Below, piece after piece: positions 5,579 through 13,424 of a stretch of 22,159 nt of DNA. The notes below the pieces were generated by a model. It had not been told where the DNA came from. It did not search any database and saw only the letters and a list, made by a program, of their open reading frames with translations. Position numbers and translations under genes: made by a program. The DNA is from Candidatus Omnitrophota bacterium (GTDB lineage: Bacteria; Omnitrophota; Gorgyraeia; 2-01-FULL-45-10). The stretch's first letter is position 1; each line of letters opens with the position of its first letter. The stretch lies in assembly GCA_030695725.1 (NCBI GenBank), contig JAUYPN010000004.1, positions 1 through 22,159 of the forward strand, read 5' to 3'.

Positions 5579-6318
5579 CAGGCATCTTTAGTTTCGTTCA
5601 CAGCGCCGTCTTCTGGTTCTTAACTTTCTTTTACAGCGTTATCATAGTATCAGCCTCTTATGCGGCGGCTCTCTTCATAAAGAATGAAGATGAGAAGAAC
5701 AGGTTCTATCAGAAAGGGGCAAGGCTGTGGGGCTCTCTTCTGGCCGATGCCGCGTCTCTGAAGGTGAGCGTTTCCGGCCTGGAAAATATTCCGGCCGGCA
5801 CGGCTGTTATTTTTACGCCGAATCACCAGAGCTATCTCGACATATTCATATTACTAAAGATACTGCCTCCTTCGTTCAGATTTGTTATAATGAGGAGCCT
5901 GTTTAAGGTCCCGTTCATCGGGCACCATATAACACAAGCCGGTTTTATATCTTTAGACCGTAAGGACAGAAAGGGATCTGTCCTTACGATACACAGGGTG
6001 ATAGATCTGCTGAAGAAGAACGAATCTTTCGTAATATTCCCCGAGGGAAAATTGACTTCGGACGGCGGTATAGGTGAATTCGGCAGGGGGACTTCTATTA
6101 TTATTCAGCATAGCCGGGTACCCGTGGTCCCCATAGCTATCGACGGGACCTTTGCGGCTTTGCCGAAGGGGCAGTGGAGGATAAAGAAGGGCGTTGCCAC
6201 AGTGAAGATCGGCAAACCCGTCCGTTTTGAAAAGTATTACGATGAAGTGAGCAAGGCGAGATCGTTAGAACTGAGCGAAGAGCTTAGAAAAATAGTCGTG
6301 GACTTAAAATCATGTTGA
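5575..6318 (+). CDS. PlsC-family 1-acylglycerol-3-phosphate acyltransferase (first copy)
   Basis: A 247-residue membrane acyltransferase from a TTG start at 5575 that overlaps the upstream stop (TTGA), with GAGGAAG just upstream. The frame stays open further 5' (to 5410), but that part reads through the cytidylyltransferase gene and is not conserved-looking. N-terminal membrane helix about 10-34. Catalytic 'NHQSYLD' gives H84-x4-D89; 'FPEGKLTSDG' (155-164) is the FPEG motif with Lys in place of the usual Thr; 'FGRGTS' (169-174) matches F-K/G-x-G; 'VVPIAI' (184-189) is block IV. Predicted to acylate lysophosphatidate (or a related lysolipid) at the inner membrane, making phosphatidate for the neighbouring cytidylyltransferase. 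Confidence 0.88.
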   Translation: MTGIFSFVHSAVFWFLTFFYSVIIVSASYAAALFIKNEDEKNRFYQKGARLWGSLLADAASLKVSVSGLENIPAGTAVIFTPNHQSYLDIFILLKILPPSFRFVIMRSLFKVPFIGHHITQAGFISLDRKDRKGSVLTIHRVIDLLKKNESFVIFPEGKLTSDGGIGEFGRGTSIIIQHSRVPVVPIAIDGTFAALPKGQWRIKKGVATVKIGKPVRFEKYYDEVSKARSLELSEELRKIVVDLKSC

Positions 6319-7079
6319 AGAAACCGATGAGGGTCGCGCATTCGATAGCGTGGTGGGCGGACTGGACCGCGATAATGCTCTTGGGTCTTATATTTGATTC
6401 CCTTGTCTGGCGCGGCAACAGGAAAATGTACAGAAGAGTCGAGAATTTCTGGGCCTGGACGCTTATGAAGCTGGGCGGGATAAAGCTGGAGATCGCCGGA
6501 AGCGAGAACCTGCCAAAGAATGAGACCGTCGTATATATGGCCAATCACCAGAGCGATATCGACTGGCCCATCATATTCATGGCGATACCGGGCCTGTATC
6601 TTTTTCTCGCAAAAAAAGAGCTCTTTGATGTGCCGGTCTTCGGAGCTTACATGAGGATCCAAAAGTATATACCCATTGAAAGGGACAGCATAAGGAAGTC
6701 GTTCAAGACATACAAAGATATAGTCGCGTTGATAGAATCTGGAAACTCGATCGTCATATATCCCGAAGGCACCCGCTCTTATAATAAAGAATTACAAAAG
6801 TTCAAGTCTTTCAGTTTCGCTTTTCTGCAGGATGCCCGGGTGAGAGTCGTCCCCGTAGCCATCAACGGCAGTATCGACATTCAGAGGAAAGGCAGTCATC
6901 TTATAGCCCCGGGCAAAGTTAAAGTAAACATACTGCCGCCGATCGGTTTCGACGACATCTATAATTTAGGGACCAAAGAATTCTGTTCGGCCGCTTCAAA
7001 CAGGGTGAGGCGCTCGCTTCTGGATGTCCTGGAAAAGAGCGAGGTCATCCGACAGGCCGAAAAGATAGTCGCTGTATGA
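6312..7079 (+). CDS. PlsC-family acyltransferase (second copy, LPLAT/AGPAT)
   Basis: A 255-residue acyltransferase beginning inside the end of the first copy (7-bp overlap). N-terminal membrane segment about 12-32. 'NHQSDID' gives catalytic H79-x4-D84, 'YPEGTRS' (150-156) is the canonical EGTR motif, and 'VVPVAI' (179-184) is block IV. The usual F-K-x-G motif reads 'FKSFS' (164-168), without the glycine. The eukaryotic-AGPAT-like spacing ('DWPIIF' after the HX4D) sets it apart from copy 1, so the two are probably not functionally redundant: they may use different acyl donors, positions or lysolipids. Stop overlaps the next ATG (ATGA). Confidence 0.88.
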   Translation: MLKKPMRVAHSIAWWADWTAIMLLGLIFDSLVWRGNRKMYRRVENFWAWTLMKLGGIKLEIAGSENLPKNETVVYMANHQSDIDWPIIFMAIPGLYLFLAKKELFDVPVFGAYMRIQKYIPIERDSIRKSFKTYKDIVALIESGNSIVIYPEGTRSYNKELQKFKSFSFAFLQDARVRVVPVAINGSIDIQRKGSHLIAPGKVKVNILPPIGFDDIYNLGTKEFCSAASNRVRRSLLDVLEKSEVIRQAEKIVAV

Positions 7080-7618
7080 AGAAGCCGACGATTGTGTTAA
7101 TATTAGCGGTGGCTGCAGCGTTTTTTTGCTGCGGAAATAGTACGGCGCAAAAATATGAAGAAGGAGGCCAAGAGATGAAGATCACCAGCCCTTCATTCAA
7201 AAATAACGAGAAGATGCCCGTCAAGTTTACATACGACGGAGAAGATATTAACCCCTCTCTTCGGATCGAGAACCTGCCCGAAGGCACAAAGAGCTTGGCT
7301 TTAATAGTCGATGACCCCGACGCCCCCATGAAGACCTGGGTGCACTGGGTGGTCTATGATATTCCGCTCATCAATCGTATCGACGAAGATAGTATCCCCG
7401 GTAAACAGGGCATCAACGATTCCGGCGCCAAAGATTATCACGGGCCGTGTCCGCCTTCCGGGACGCACCGCTACTATTTTAAGATTTACGCATTGAATAA
7501 AATCCTGGCCTTAAATGATGGTATTTCAAAGATGGATCTTGAGAAAGCTATGCAGGGAAGCATCCTCTCATCCGCCGAATTGGTCGGATTATATAACCGC
7601 GACAAAGGAAAGAGGTAG
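7076..7618 (+). CDS. PEBP/YbhB-YbcL family protein, with signal peptide or internal cytoplasmic start
   Basis: A 180-residue phosphatidylethanolamine-binding-protein-like protein. Ligand-pocket motifs are 'DDPDAP' (79-84), 'HWVVYDIP' (90-97) and 'GPCPPSGTHRY' (123-133). From the first ATG (coupled, ATGA) it carries a signal peptide (hydrophobic 5-18, possible cleavage near STAQ). A second ATG at 7175 (residue 34) has a much better Shine-Dalgarno, AAGGAGG at 7161-7167 with 7-nt spacing, and would give a 147-residue protein of the normal YbhB size. Both forms may be made. Bacterial members have no settled function; the family binds anionic or phospholipid head groups, which is suggestive in a lipid operon. 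Confidence 0.85.
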   Translation: MKKPTIVLILAVAAAFFCCGNSTAQKYEEGGQEMKITSPSFKNNEKMPVKFTYDGEDINPSLRIENLPEGTKSLALIVDDPDAPMKTWVHWVVYDIPLINRIDEDSIPGKQGINDSGAKDYHGPCPPSGTHRYYFKIYALNKILALNDGISKMDLEKAMQGSILSSAELVGLYNRDKGKR

Positions 7619-7622
7619 ACAT

Positions 7623-8561
7623 ATGAGATCAGTCAAGGAGCTATTGGATATAGACACCAAAGAGACGGCCGCGCGAATAGAGAATCATATACGGCATATC
7701 GTTGCCGAAACAAGAATGAACGGTATCCTGATGGGGCTTTCCGGCGGCCTTGACTCGACTGTTTTAGTGACGCTGGCTGTGCGCGCACTCGGCAAGGAGA
7801 GGATATGCGTATATTTCCTGCAGGACAAAAACGGCGAAAAAGATTCTATTAACAAGGCGCGGCTCGTCGCCGAAGGGCTTGGTTTAAAATTGAACGTCGG
7901 AAGCATCGACGCCGTGATGCGCGAAAAGGAGAAGAGCGCGGCATTCTTTAAATTCATAAGTACATTGCCTCCAATTGTGCTTCCTTTCATGTCGAGCCTT
8001 TACTACATAGTCGTAGGCGAAACGCCGTATATGACCACATTGCGCAAAGAAGAGCTTAAAAAAACCAGATTCAGAAGATGGATCTATGGCAATATAGTTA
8101 ACGGCCTTGAAAGCATGTTCGACGGCCCCTGCGCCACACGCAGAGTGGTGCTCGAAAAGATAGCCAAAGAGAAGAATCTGCTCCTTATCGGGTCAGGCAA
8201 CCTTTCCGAGGACCTTACGGGATGGTTCACCATAAACGGCGTAGATAATATGCCGCATTCCCCCATCATGGGCCTGCTCAAGACCCAGGTGCGGCAGCTC
8301 GCTCAATATCTGGACATTCCCCAAGTAGTGCAAAAGAGGGCTCCGTCCGCGGATGTTTTGAAGGGCGCCGATGATACGCTGGCGCTGGGCATGAGCTTTG
8401 ACAAGATAGATGTCGTTCTTCACGGTATAGAGCACAATATGTCCGATAACGAACTTATAGAGTACGGCCTTACGAAAGGTCAGATTGCGAGGGTCCGGAA
8501 GATACATAAAATGTCAGCCTGGAAAAGGGGCGGCAGAAAGAGTGAGACTCATGCGAGGTAA
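7623..8561 (+). CDS. nadE: NAD(+) synthetase (ammonia-dependent type)
   Basis: A 312-residue enzyme of the PP-loop ATP pyrophosphatase superfamily: 'GLSGGLDST' (38-46) is the SGGxDS loop. 'IGSGNLSED' (189-197) plus 'WFTINGVDN' (201-209) match the NadE 'GTGNxSE...GYFTxYGD' region, and 'GLLKTQVRQLA' (217-227) and 'KRAPSADVLKGADD' (238-251) match its NAD-adenylate binding part. Known reaction: deamido-NAD plus ammonia plus ATP gives NAD. No glutaminase domain is present. A hydrophobic insertion (about 108-135) makes it longer than typical NadE (about 250-275). The start ATG at 7623 follows AAAGGAAAGAGG; upstream extension is not supported. NAD is the Ino1 cofactor, though this link may be coincidence. 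Confidence 0.82.
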   Translation: MRSVKELLDIDTKETAARIENHIRHIVAETRMNGILMGLSGGLDSTVLVTLAVRALGKERICVYFLQDKNGEKDSINKARLVAEGLGLKLNVGSIDAVMREKEKSAAFFKFISTLPPIVLPFMSSLYYIVVGETPYMTTLRKEELKKTRFRRWIYGNIVNGLESMFDGPCATRRVVLEKIAKEKNLLLIGSGNLSEDLTGWFTINGVDNMPHSPIMGLLKTQVRQLAQYLDIPQVVQKRAPSADVLKGADDTLALGMSFDKIDVVLHGIEHNMSDNELIEYGLTKGQIARVRKIHKMSAWKRGGRKSETHAR

Positions 8562-9546
8562 AAAGGCAGATGAGACAGGCCGCGATCTGGATCTGGTGCT
8601 TCAGGAGTTAAAAGAAAATCCCTATAAAAAATTCAACATCGCGTTCGCGCTGATGAGCGTGATACCCTTTTTAGTCTTCGTCTATATCCTCGCGGCGAGG
8701 TTATTCACGTTCGATATATTCTGCGGGGATATAGGAGTGATCGTATTCATCTCCATGATAGTATCTTTTTTGGGCTTTTTGGCCGGTTACGGCATATTGA
8801 AGAGCGTCATGAACAAGGTAATATACTACGCCGCCAAAGCGAAGTCCAGCGACCATGCGAAGTCCGAGTTTGTAGCGCTGGTATCGCACGAGCTTAAGAA
8901 TCCGATCGCTACGATAAAGATGAACCTCTCAAATTTAAGGGACGGCCTGTTAGGGGACGTAAATGAAAAACAGAAGAGAGCCATGGGGCTGGTCCAGAAT
9001 ATCATCGATCGTATGGCCTATCTGATAAACGACCTCCTCGACCTGCACAAGATAGAATCCGGATTCGTCGAGATGCGCAGAAGGCTCTGCAATATTCCTG
9101 AGATCATGGAAAGGCAGATCAAGGAACTCGAACAGCTTGCGAACAGGAGGAGCATAAAAGTGACCGGGTTTGTTTCAGGGACGGATCTCTTCCTGTGGGC
9201 GGATGAGGATAGGCTTTCCAGGGTGATCAATAACCTCCTCGGCAACGCCATAAAATATACTTCCGAGGCCGGATCTGTGAAAGTGAAGGTATCGAGATCG
9301 GACGGATTCATAAGGATAGAGGTAGAGGATACCGCTCCTACGATACCGCCGGATAACCGCGAAAAGATATTCGATAAGTTTAAGCGCCTTGAGAGTAAAG
9401 CCGAGGGCACAGGATTGGGGTTGGCAATAGCGCGGAATATAGTGGAGCTCCATAAGGGTAAGATCTGGGCCGAGGCAGCCGGAAGCGAAACGGGAAATAA
9501 ATTCATCGTGATATTACCGAGCGACCTCCGAAGCAAAACCAGATAA
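8551..9546 (+). CDS. Membrane sensor histidine kinase with altered G1 box
   Basis: A 331-residue kinase with two membrane helices (about 28-50 and 60-85) and almost no extracytoplasmic domain, so it may sense membrane state or a partner. The HisKA domain contains 'VSHELKNP' with phospho-acceptor H113. The HATPase_c domain has the N box 'INNLLGNAIKY' (226-236), F box 'FDKFKR' (274-279) and G2 box 'GTGLGLA' (286-292). The G1 box, normally DxGxGI, reads 'DTAPTIP' (260-266), lacking both glycines, which could weaken ATP binding. No response regulator is adjacent. It overlaps the nadE end by 11 bp. A GTG at 8542 is an alternative start. Confidence 0.88.
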   Translation: MRGKKADETGRDLDLVLQELKENPYKKFNIAFALMSVIPFLVFVYILAARLFTFDIFCGDIGVIVFISMIVSFLGFLAGYGILKSVMNKVIYYAAKAKSSDHAKSEFVALVSHELKNPIATIKMNLSNLRDGLLGDVNEKQKRAMGLVQNIIDRMAYLINDLLDLHKIESGFVEMRRRLCNIPEIMERQIKELEQLANRRSIKVTGFVSGTDLFLWADEDRLSRVINNLLGNAIKYTSEAGSVKVKVSRSDGFIRIEVEDTAPTIPPDNREKIFDKFKRLESKAEGTGLGLAIARNIVELHKGKIWAEAAGSETGNKFIVILPSDLRSKTR

Positions 9547-9552
9547 AAGATA

Positions 9553-11985
9553 TTGAAAAAGATAATCTTGTCGGTTATCACCTTGCTTATGTTGCTGGCA
9601 ATTGCCGGCGCGGTCTATTTAAACGAAGTCATATTGCCCCGGAAGATAAGATCGACGCTGGTCAAGGGCTTCGAGTCTGCGACGGGCAAAAGAGTAGAGC
9701 TGTCGAGCGCAAAGCTTGATCTCTTCAAAGGGCTCGTTTTAAAGGATCTCGCTATTTTAGATAACGATCTTTGGGTGGTTACCGCCAACGAGGCGGACTT
9801 AAAATTCCTGATAATCCCGCTCTTCAAAAAACAGATAATAATAACCTCATTAAAGCTTGAATCCCCCAAGATTTTTGTGGAGCGCACCAAAGATAATTCG
9901 ATCAACATAATTGAGACATTTTTTAAAAAACCGATCCTGTTGAACGGAGAGTACAGTTTCGCGATCTTAAGGATAATGCTGTCCAAGGCATCGATCAGTT
10001 TTAAAGACAGCATGTTCGAGCCGCCCCTTTTAAAAGATATCAAGAACGCTTCTTTAGACGCGCACCTGTCTCTTCCCGACAAGATAGCGTTCGACTCCGA
10101 ATTCGAGCTCACCTCTCCGGAACTGCCTATGTTCATTAAAGCAAGCGGCAAATATGAGGCCTTAAAGAAAGAATGGTCGTTTGATATAAAGGCGAGAGAT
10201 TTTCGCCTGAAAGAACTATTCCCGTACTGTAAGGACTGGAATTTTATTCTACCCGACGGAAGAGCCGATACTGAGGCGGTTGTTCGTATCAATAGCGATA
10301 GGCTTGGCGCTAAGATAAGCATGACGAGCCTAGGCTTAGAATTCTCTCAAAGCGGCCCGATAAAAGCAGATATAAACTGCGCGCTTACGGTCAATGCGGA
10401 ATACGACTTTAACAAAAAAGAGCTTCTTTACTCGGGAGATATAGATATTAAAAATCTCAAGCTCTCCGGGCTCGAATATGTGGATAAGATCGACGATATA
10501 AGAGGAAAAGCTGTATTTACCGAGTCAAAATTTTTATCAAAAAAGCTTACCTGCACATTGGTTGGGCTGCCCGTTACCGCTATCGCGAATCTGACAGACT
10601 TCAAGACTGGATCCCTCAATATAGATATCAAGTCCTCCGCGGAATTAGGCATGCTGAAGGATGTGCTCAAGAACAGGTTTAAAATCGATATTCCCGCTCA
10701 ACCCTCCGGTCCCGGGGATTTAAGTTTAAGGCTGAAATATAAAGTCCCAATAAGAGAAATGCCGGTGGTGAGCGGTTATGTGGATATCCCCGGCGCGAAG
10801 ATTACGTTGGACTATAATAAGACACCTCTCGACAATGTAAAAGGAAGATTCAGATTTACATCAAACCAGTTATCGTGGGAAGACATCACGTTTAAACATA
10901 TGGATGCCGGCTACAGTTCGTCCGGAACGCTCACCAATTTCGAAAAGCCCGGCATAGAGATTAAATTGGAATCAACAAGACTCTCAGTGAGATCGCTTCT
11001 TGCGTTCAACGATAACCTTCTCACGCTTTCGAGGCTCGAAGGTCGTTATGAAGGCGCGGAATTCTCGATATACGGCGATCTCGATACGGCCAACCCCGCC
11101 AACATAACGGCGGATCTCAGCGGCATTATAAAATTCGGGCTCAACGAAAATAAGGAGCTCCTAAAAAGGTTTGAAAGCATAATGAAAGACTCAAAACCTT
11201 TGGGCAGATTGACCGCTAAATTCGCGTTAAAAGGAAATATAAACGATCTCATCTCTTGCGACGCAGATGTGGAAGTTTCCGGTCCGAGCATTTCACTGTA
11301 TGGATTCAAGATGGAAGATTTCACCATGAGCTGTATGCAAAGGAATGGCATAATGGATATAGTCGAGGTGCAGGCATCCCTATACGGCGGCACTCTCGAA
11401 GGCGCAGGCAGATTTGACCTTGCTTCAAAAGACGGAACCTATCAGATAAAAGCTGAAATTAAAAACCTGAAGATAGAAAAGATAAAGCTCGATACGGCGT
11501 TCAGGGATTACGATATATTGGGCTCCATATATTCACGTTTTGGGTTTAAAGGGTATTCTTCTGACCCCTCAAAATTCAGCGCATGGGGCAAGATAAATAT
11601 ATCGAATGGCAAGCTGTGGCAGCTTAATCTCTTCCGCGGGATCGGAACGCTTGTATTCAATAGAGACTTCAGCTCCGTGATCTTTAAAGAGGGAGACTGC
11701 GATTTCTATGTCAAGGACAGGACCATATCCACGAACGATATCAGTTTAAGAAGCGATCTGCTTAATATCACGGGCGTAGCCAGGATAGGTTTCGATAATT
11801 CCATAGCGGCGTCTTTGAAGGCGGAATTTACGGATGAAGGAGTCGATGCCAGTAATATGGCCGGCGCCATCGAGCGCTACAGCATAATGGAGGTGAGCGG
11901 AACTTTAAAAGAGCCCAAATTCAAAGTCAGGCCGGACCTGAGCAATGTCGCCAGAGATATTGCCGAGAGCCTCTTCCAGCAATAG
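9553..11985 (+). CDS. AsmA-like (AsmA/TamB/DUF748 group) envelope protein
   Basis: An 810-residue protein anchored by one N-terminal helix (about 3-22) with the rest periplasmic. The body is rich in beta strands with repeated patterns of the AsmA type, e.g. the opening 'GKRVELSSAKLDL' (about 46-58). The end has 'LRSDLLNITGVARIGFDN' and 'VSGTLKEPKFKVRP', typical of AsmA_2/AsmA-like C-termini. Family members are thought to bridge inner and outer membranes and move phospholipids through a hydrophobic groove. Its place at the end of a phospholipid-synthesis operon (6-bp gap after the kinase) fits export of the lipid made. The start is TTG with a poor Shine-Dalgarno. No outer-membrane TamA-like partner is seen here. 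Confidence 0.82.
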   Translation: MKKIILSVITLLMLLAIAGAVYLNEVILPRKIRSTLVKGFESATGKRVELSSAKLDLFKGLVLKDLAILDNDLWVVTANEADLKFLIIPLFKKQIIITSLKLESPKIFVERTKDNSINIIETFFKKPILLNGEYSFAILRIMLSKASISFKDSMFEPPLLKDIKNASLDAHLSLPDKIAFDSEFELTSPELPMFIKASGKYEALKKEWSFDIKARDFRLKELFPYCKDWNFILPDGRADTEAVVRINSDRLGAKISMTSLGLEFSQSGPIKADINCALTVNAEYDFNKKELLYSGDIDIKNLKLSGLEYVDKIDDIRGKAVFTESKFLSKKLTCTLVGLPVTAIANLTDFKTGSLNIDIKSSAELGMLKDVLKNRFKIDIPAQPSGPGDLSLRLKYKVPIREMPVVSGYVDIPGAKITLDYNKTPLDNVKGRFRFTSNQLSWEDITFKHMDAGYSSSGTLTNFEKPGIEIKLESTRLSVRSLLAFNDNLLTLSRLEGRYEGAEFSIYGDLDTANPANITADLSGIIKFGLNENKELLKRFESIMKDSKPLGRLTAKFALKGNINDLISCDADVEVSGPSISLYGFKMEDFTMSCMQRNGIMDIVEVQASLYGGTLEGAGRFDLASKDGTYQIKAEIKNLKIEKIKLDTAFRDYDILGSIYSRFGFKGYSSDPSKFSAWGKINISNGKLWQLNLFRGIGTLVFNRDFSSVIFKEGDCDFYVKDRTISTNDISLRSDLLNITGVARIGFDNSIAASLKAEFTDEGVDASNMAGAIERYSIMEVSGTLKEPKFKVRPDLSNVARDIAESLFQQ

Positions 11986-11992
11986 AAAGATG

Positions 11993-12001
11993 TGGTATAC
12001 T
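11993..12001 (+). promoter_or_regulatory. Extended -10 promoter element for the HD-GYP gene
   Basis: TG-G-TATACT (TG at 11993-11994, -10 hexamer 11996-12001) is a good extended -10 element without an evident -35. It lies only 9 bp before the ATG at 12011, implying a leader of a few bases or none. No Shine-Dalgarno precedes that ATG. Confidence 0.4.
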
Positions 12002-12010
12002 TATTAAAAT

Positions 12011-13393
12011 ATGTTACTCTATAGCTTCCGGCTCAAAGTTACGGTACTATTTGTCCTTCTGATGCTGCTGTCGGGCTTTATCGGGAATTTCTTCGTTTAT
12101 GAATATTCCCTGAAGATGCAGATGGACCAGCTGCGCGACAAGCTGATGATAATCGCGCAATTGATATCCAAGAATGTCGACGCGAAGGAGCTGCTTGAGA
12201 TCCCGCTCAATAACGCCGGCATCGGTACGCCGCAGTATAAAAAAATATCCGGCGAGCTCAAAAAGATACGCGACGTCGTCCCCTCCATAGTGTTTATATA
12301 CATAATGGAGAAGACCCAAAAAGAATGCGTCTTCAAATTTATAATAGATCTGCATCCCGCCGGCGCAAAGACGGAACCCGCCCCGGCAGCGCCGGGAGAG
12401 GAATATAATTGCGAGTTCTATCCTGAAATGATGAAGGCCTTTTCCGGGCCTTCCGCGGACAGGGAAATAGTAAAAGATAAGCGGGGCGTCTTCTTATCCG
12501 GCTACGCTCCGATAAAAGATGATAGAGGTAAATCGGTCGCCATCCTGGGTGTAGATATGTCCGCCCGCGATGTATACGATCTGCAGAAAGAAGTTAAGAA
12601 ACGCGCCTTATTGGTTTTGCTCTTGGGCATCATCCTTTCGGCGCTTCTGGGCACTTTTATTTCGCTAAGGGTAACGAAACCGGTCAAAAAACTGGTGGAG
12701 GGAACGCGCCGAATATCCGAGGGCGATCTTGATTATCGCGTTAAAACAGGAGGATCCGACGAAATGAGTGAGCTCGCCGATTCGTTCAATAAGATGACCG
12801 TAAAGCTTTCAGACGCGAGAAATGAGCTCTTCAATTATTTTTATCGCGTCGCGCAGACTCTCGTAAGGGTACTCGAAGCCAAGGACCAGTACACTAAAGG
12901 ACATTCGGACAGGGTCGCCGCTTACGCCGAGAAATTAGCCGTTGAGATGGGGCTGCCGGATAAGAGAACGAAGCTTCTAAAAGAGGCGGCGCTTCTTCAC
13001 GACATAGGCAAGATGGGTGTCGAGACGACGATATTGCGTAAGGACACCAGGCTTACGACCGAAGAGGGCGACATCATTCATAAGCATCCCGCCATAGGAG
13101 AAGATATACTGAAACCGGTCTCGATCGATAAGGATGTCCTTGCCGTGATAAGAGGGCACCATGAGCGTTACGACGGCAAAGGCTACCCGGACAGGCTGAA
13201 GGGCGACGATATAAATATCATGGCCGCGATAGTGGCCGTGGCAGATTCGTATGACGCCATGACGTCGCACAGGCCATACATGAAGAACCTGACGAAACAG
13301 GAAGCGATAGAGCAGCTGAAACAGAATAGCGGCACCCAGTTCAATCCGAAAGCGGTAGACGCTTTTATAAAGGTTTTAGAGAGAGAAAAATAG
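12011..13393 (+). CDS. Membrane-bound HAMP / HD-GYP cyclic-di-GMP phosphodiesterase-type protein
   Basis: A 460-residue signalling protein: TM1 about 8-29, a periplasmic sensor region about 30-198 (predicted mixed alpha/beta, possibly CACHE-like, with 'GVFLSGYAPIKDDRGKSVAILGVD'-type ending, shown here in two parts: GVFLSGYAPIKD, DRGKSVAILGVD), TM2 about 199-218, HAMP about 219-270, then HD-GYP to the end. Metal ligands are intact: 'HDIGK' (330-334), 'HKHPAIGEDIL' (357-367), 'HHERYDGKGYP' (383-393) and 'ADSYDAM' (411-417). HD-GYP domains hydrolyse c-di-GMP to pGpG/GMP, so activity is likely. No diguanylate cyclase is in the window. It lies 25 bp after the asmA-like gene and may have its own promoter. 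Confidence 0.93.
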   Translation: MLLYSFRLKVTVLFVLLMLLSGFIGNFFVYEYSLKMQMDQLRDKLMIIAQLISKNVDAKELLEIPLNNAGIGTPQYKKISGELKKIRDVVPSIVFIYIMEKTQKECVFKFIIDLHPAGAKTEPAPAAPGEEYNCEFYPEMMKAFSGPSADREIVKDKRGVFLSGYAPIKDDRGKSVAILGVDMSARDVYDLQKEVKKRALLVLLLGIILSALLGTFISLRVTKPVKKLVEGTRRISEGDLDYRVKTGGSDEMSELADSFNKMTVKLSDARNELFNYFYRVAQTLVRVLEAKDQYTKGHSDRVAAYAEKLAVEMGLPDKRTKLLKEAALLHDIGKMGVETTILRKDTRLTTEEGDIIHKHPAIGEDILKPVSIDKDVLAVIRGHHERYDGKGYPDRLKGDDINIMAAIVAVADSYDAMTSHRPYMKNLTKQEAIEQLKQNSGTQFNPKAVDAFIKVLEREK

Positions 13394-13403
13394 GGCGATT
13401 TAT

Positions 13404-13424
13404 ACCCTGAGCTTATCGAAGGGT
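13404..13424. terminator. Hairpin between convergent genes (CCCTGAGC...GAAGGG repeat type)
   Basis: ACCCT (13404-13408) and AGGGT (13420-13424) flank GAGCTTATCGA in the 31-bp gap between the HD-GYP gene and the convergent OB-fold gene. The word CCCTGAGC-N-GAAGGG resembles a small hairpin repeat that is common between genes in many bacteria, and here it could act as a two-way terminator. Confidence 0.4.

Noticed and set aside
7515..7622. Upstream extension of nadE
   Set aside because: It lies inside the PEBP coding sequence in another frame, while the ATG at 7623 has a good ribosome site and fits the family.
9615..10322. Minus-strand 235-codon frame
   Set aside because: It is antisense to the well-supported AsmA-like gene, with no ribosome site or recognisable domain.
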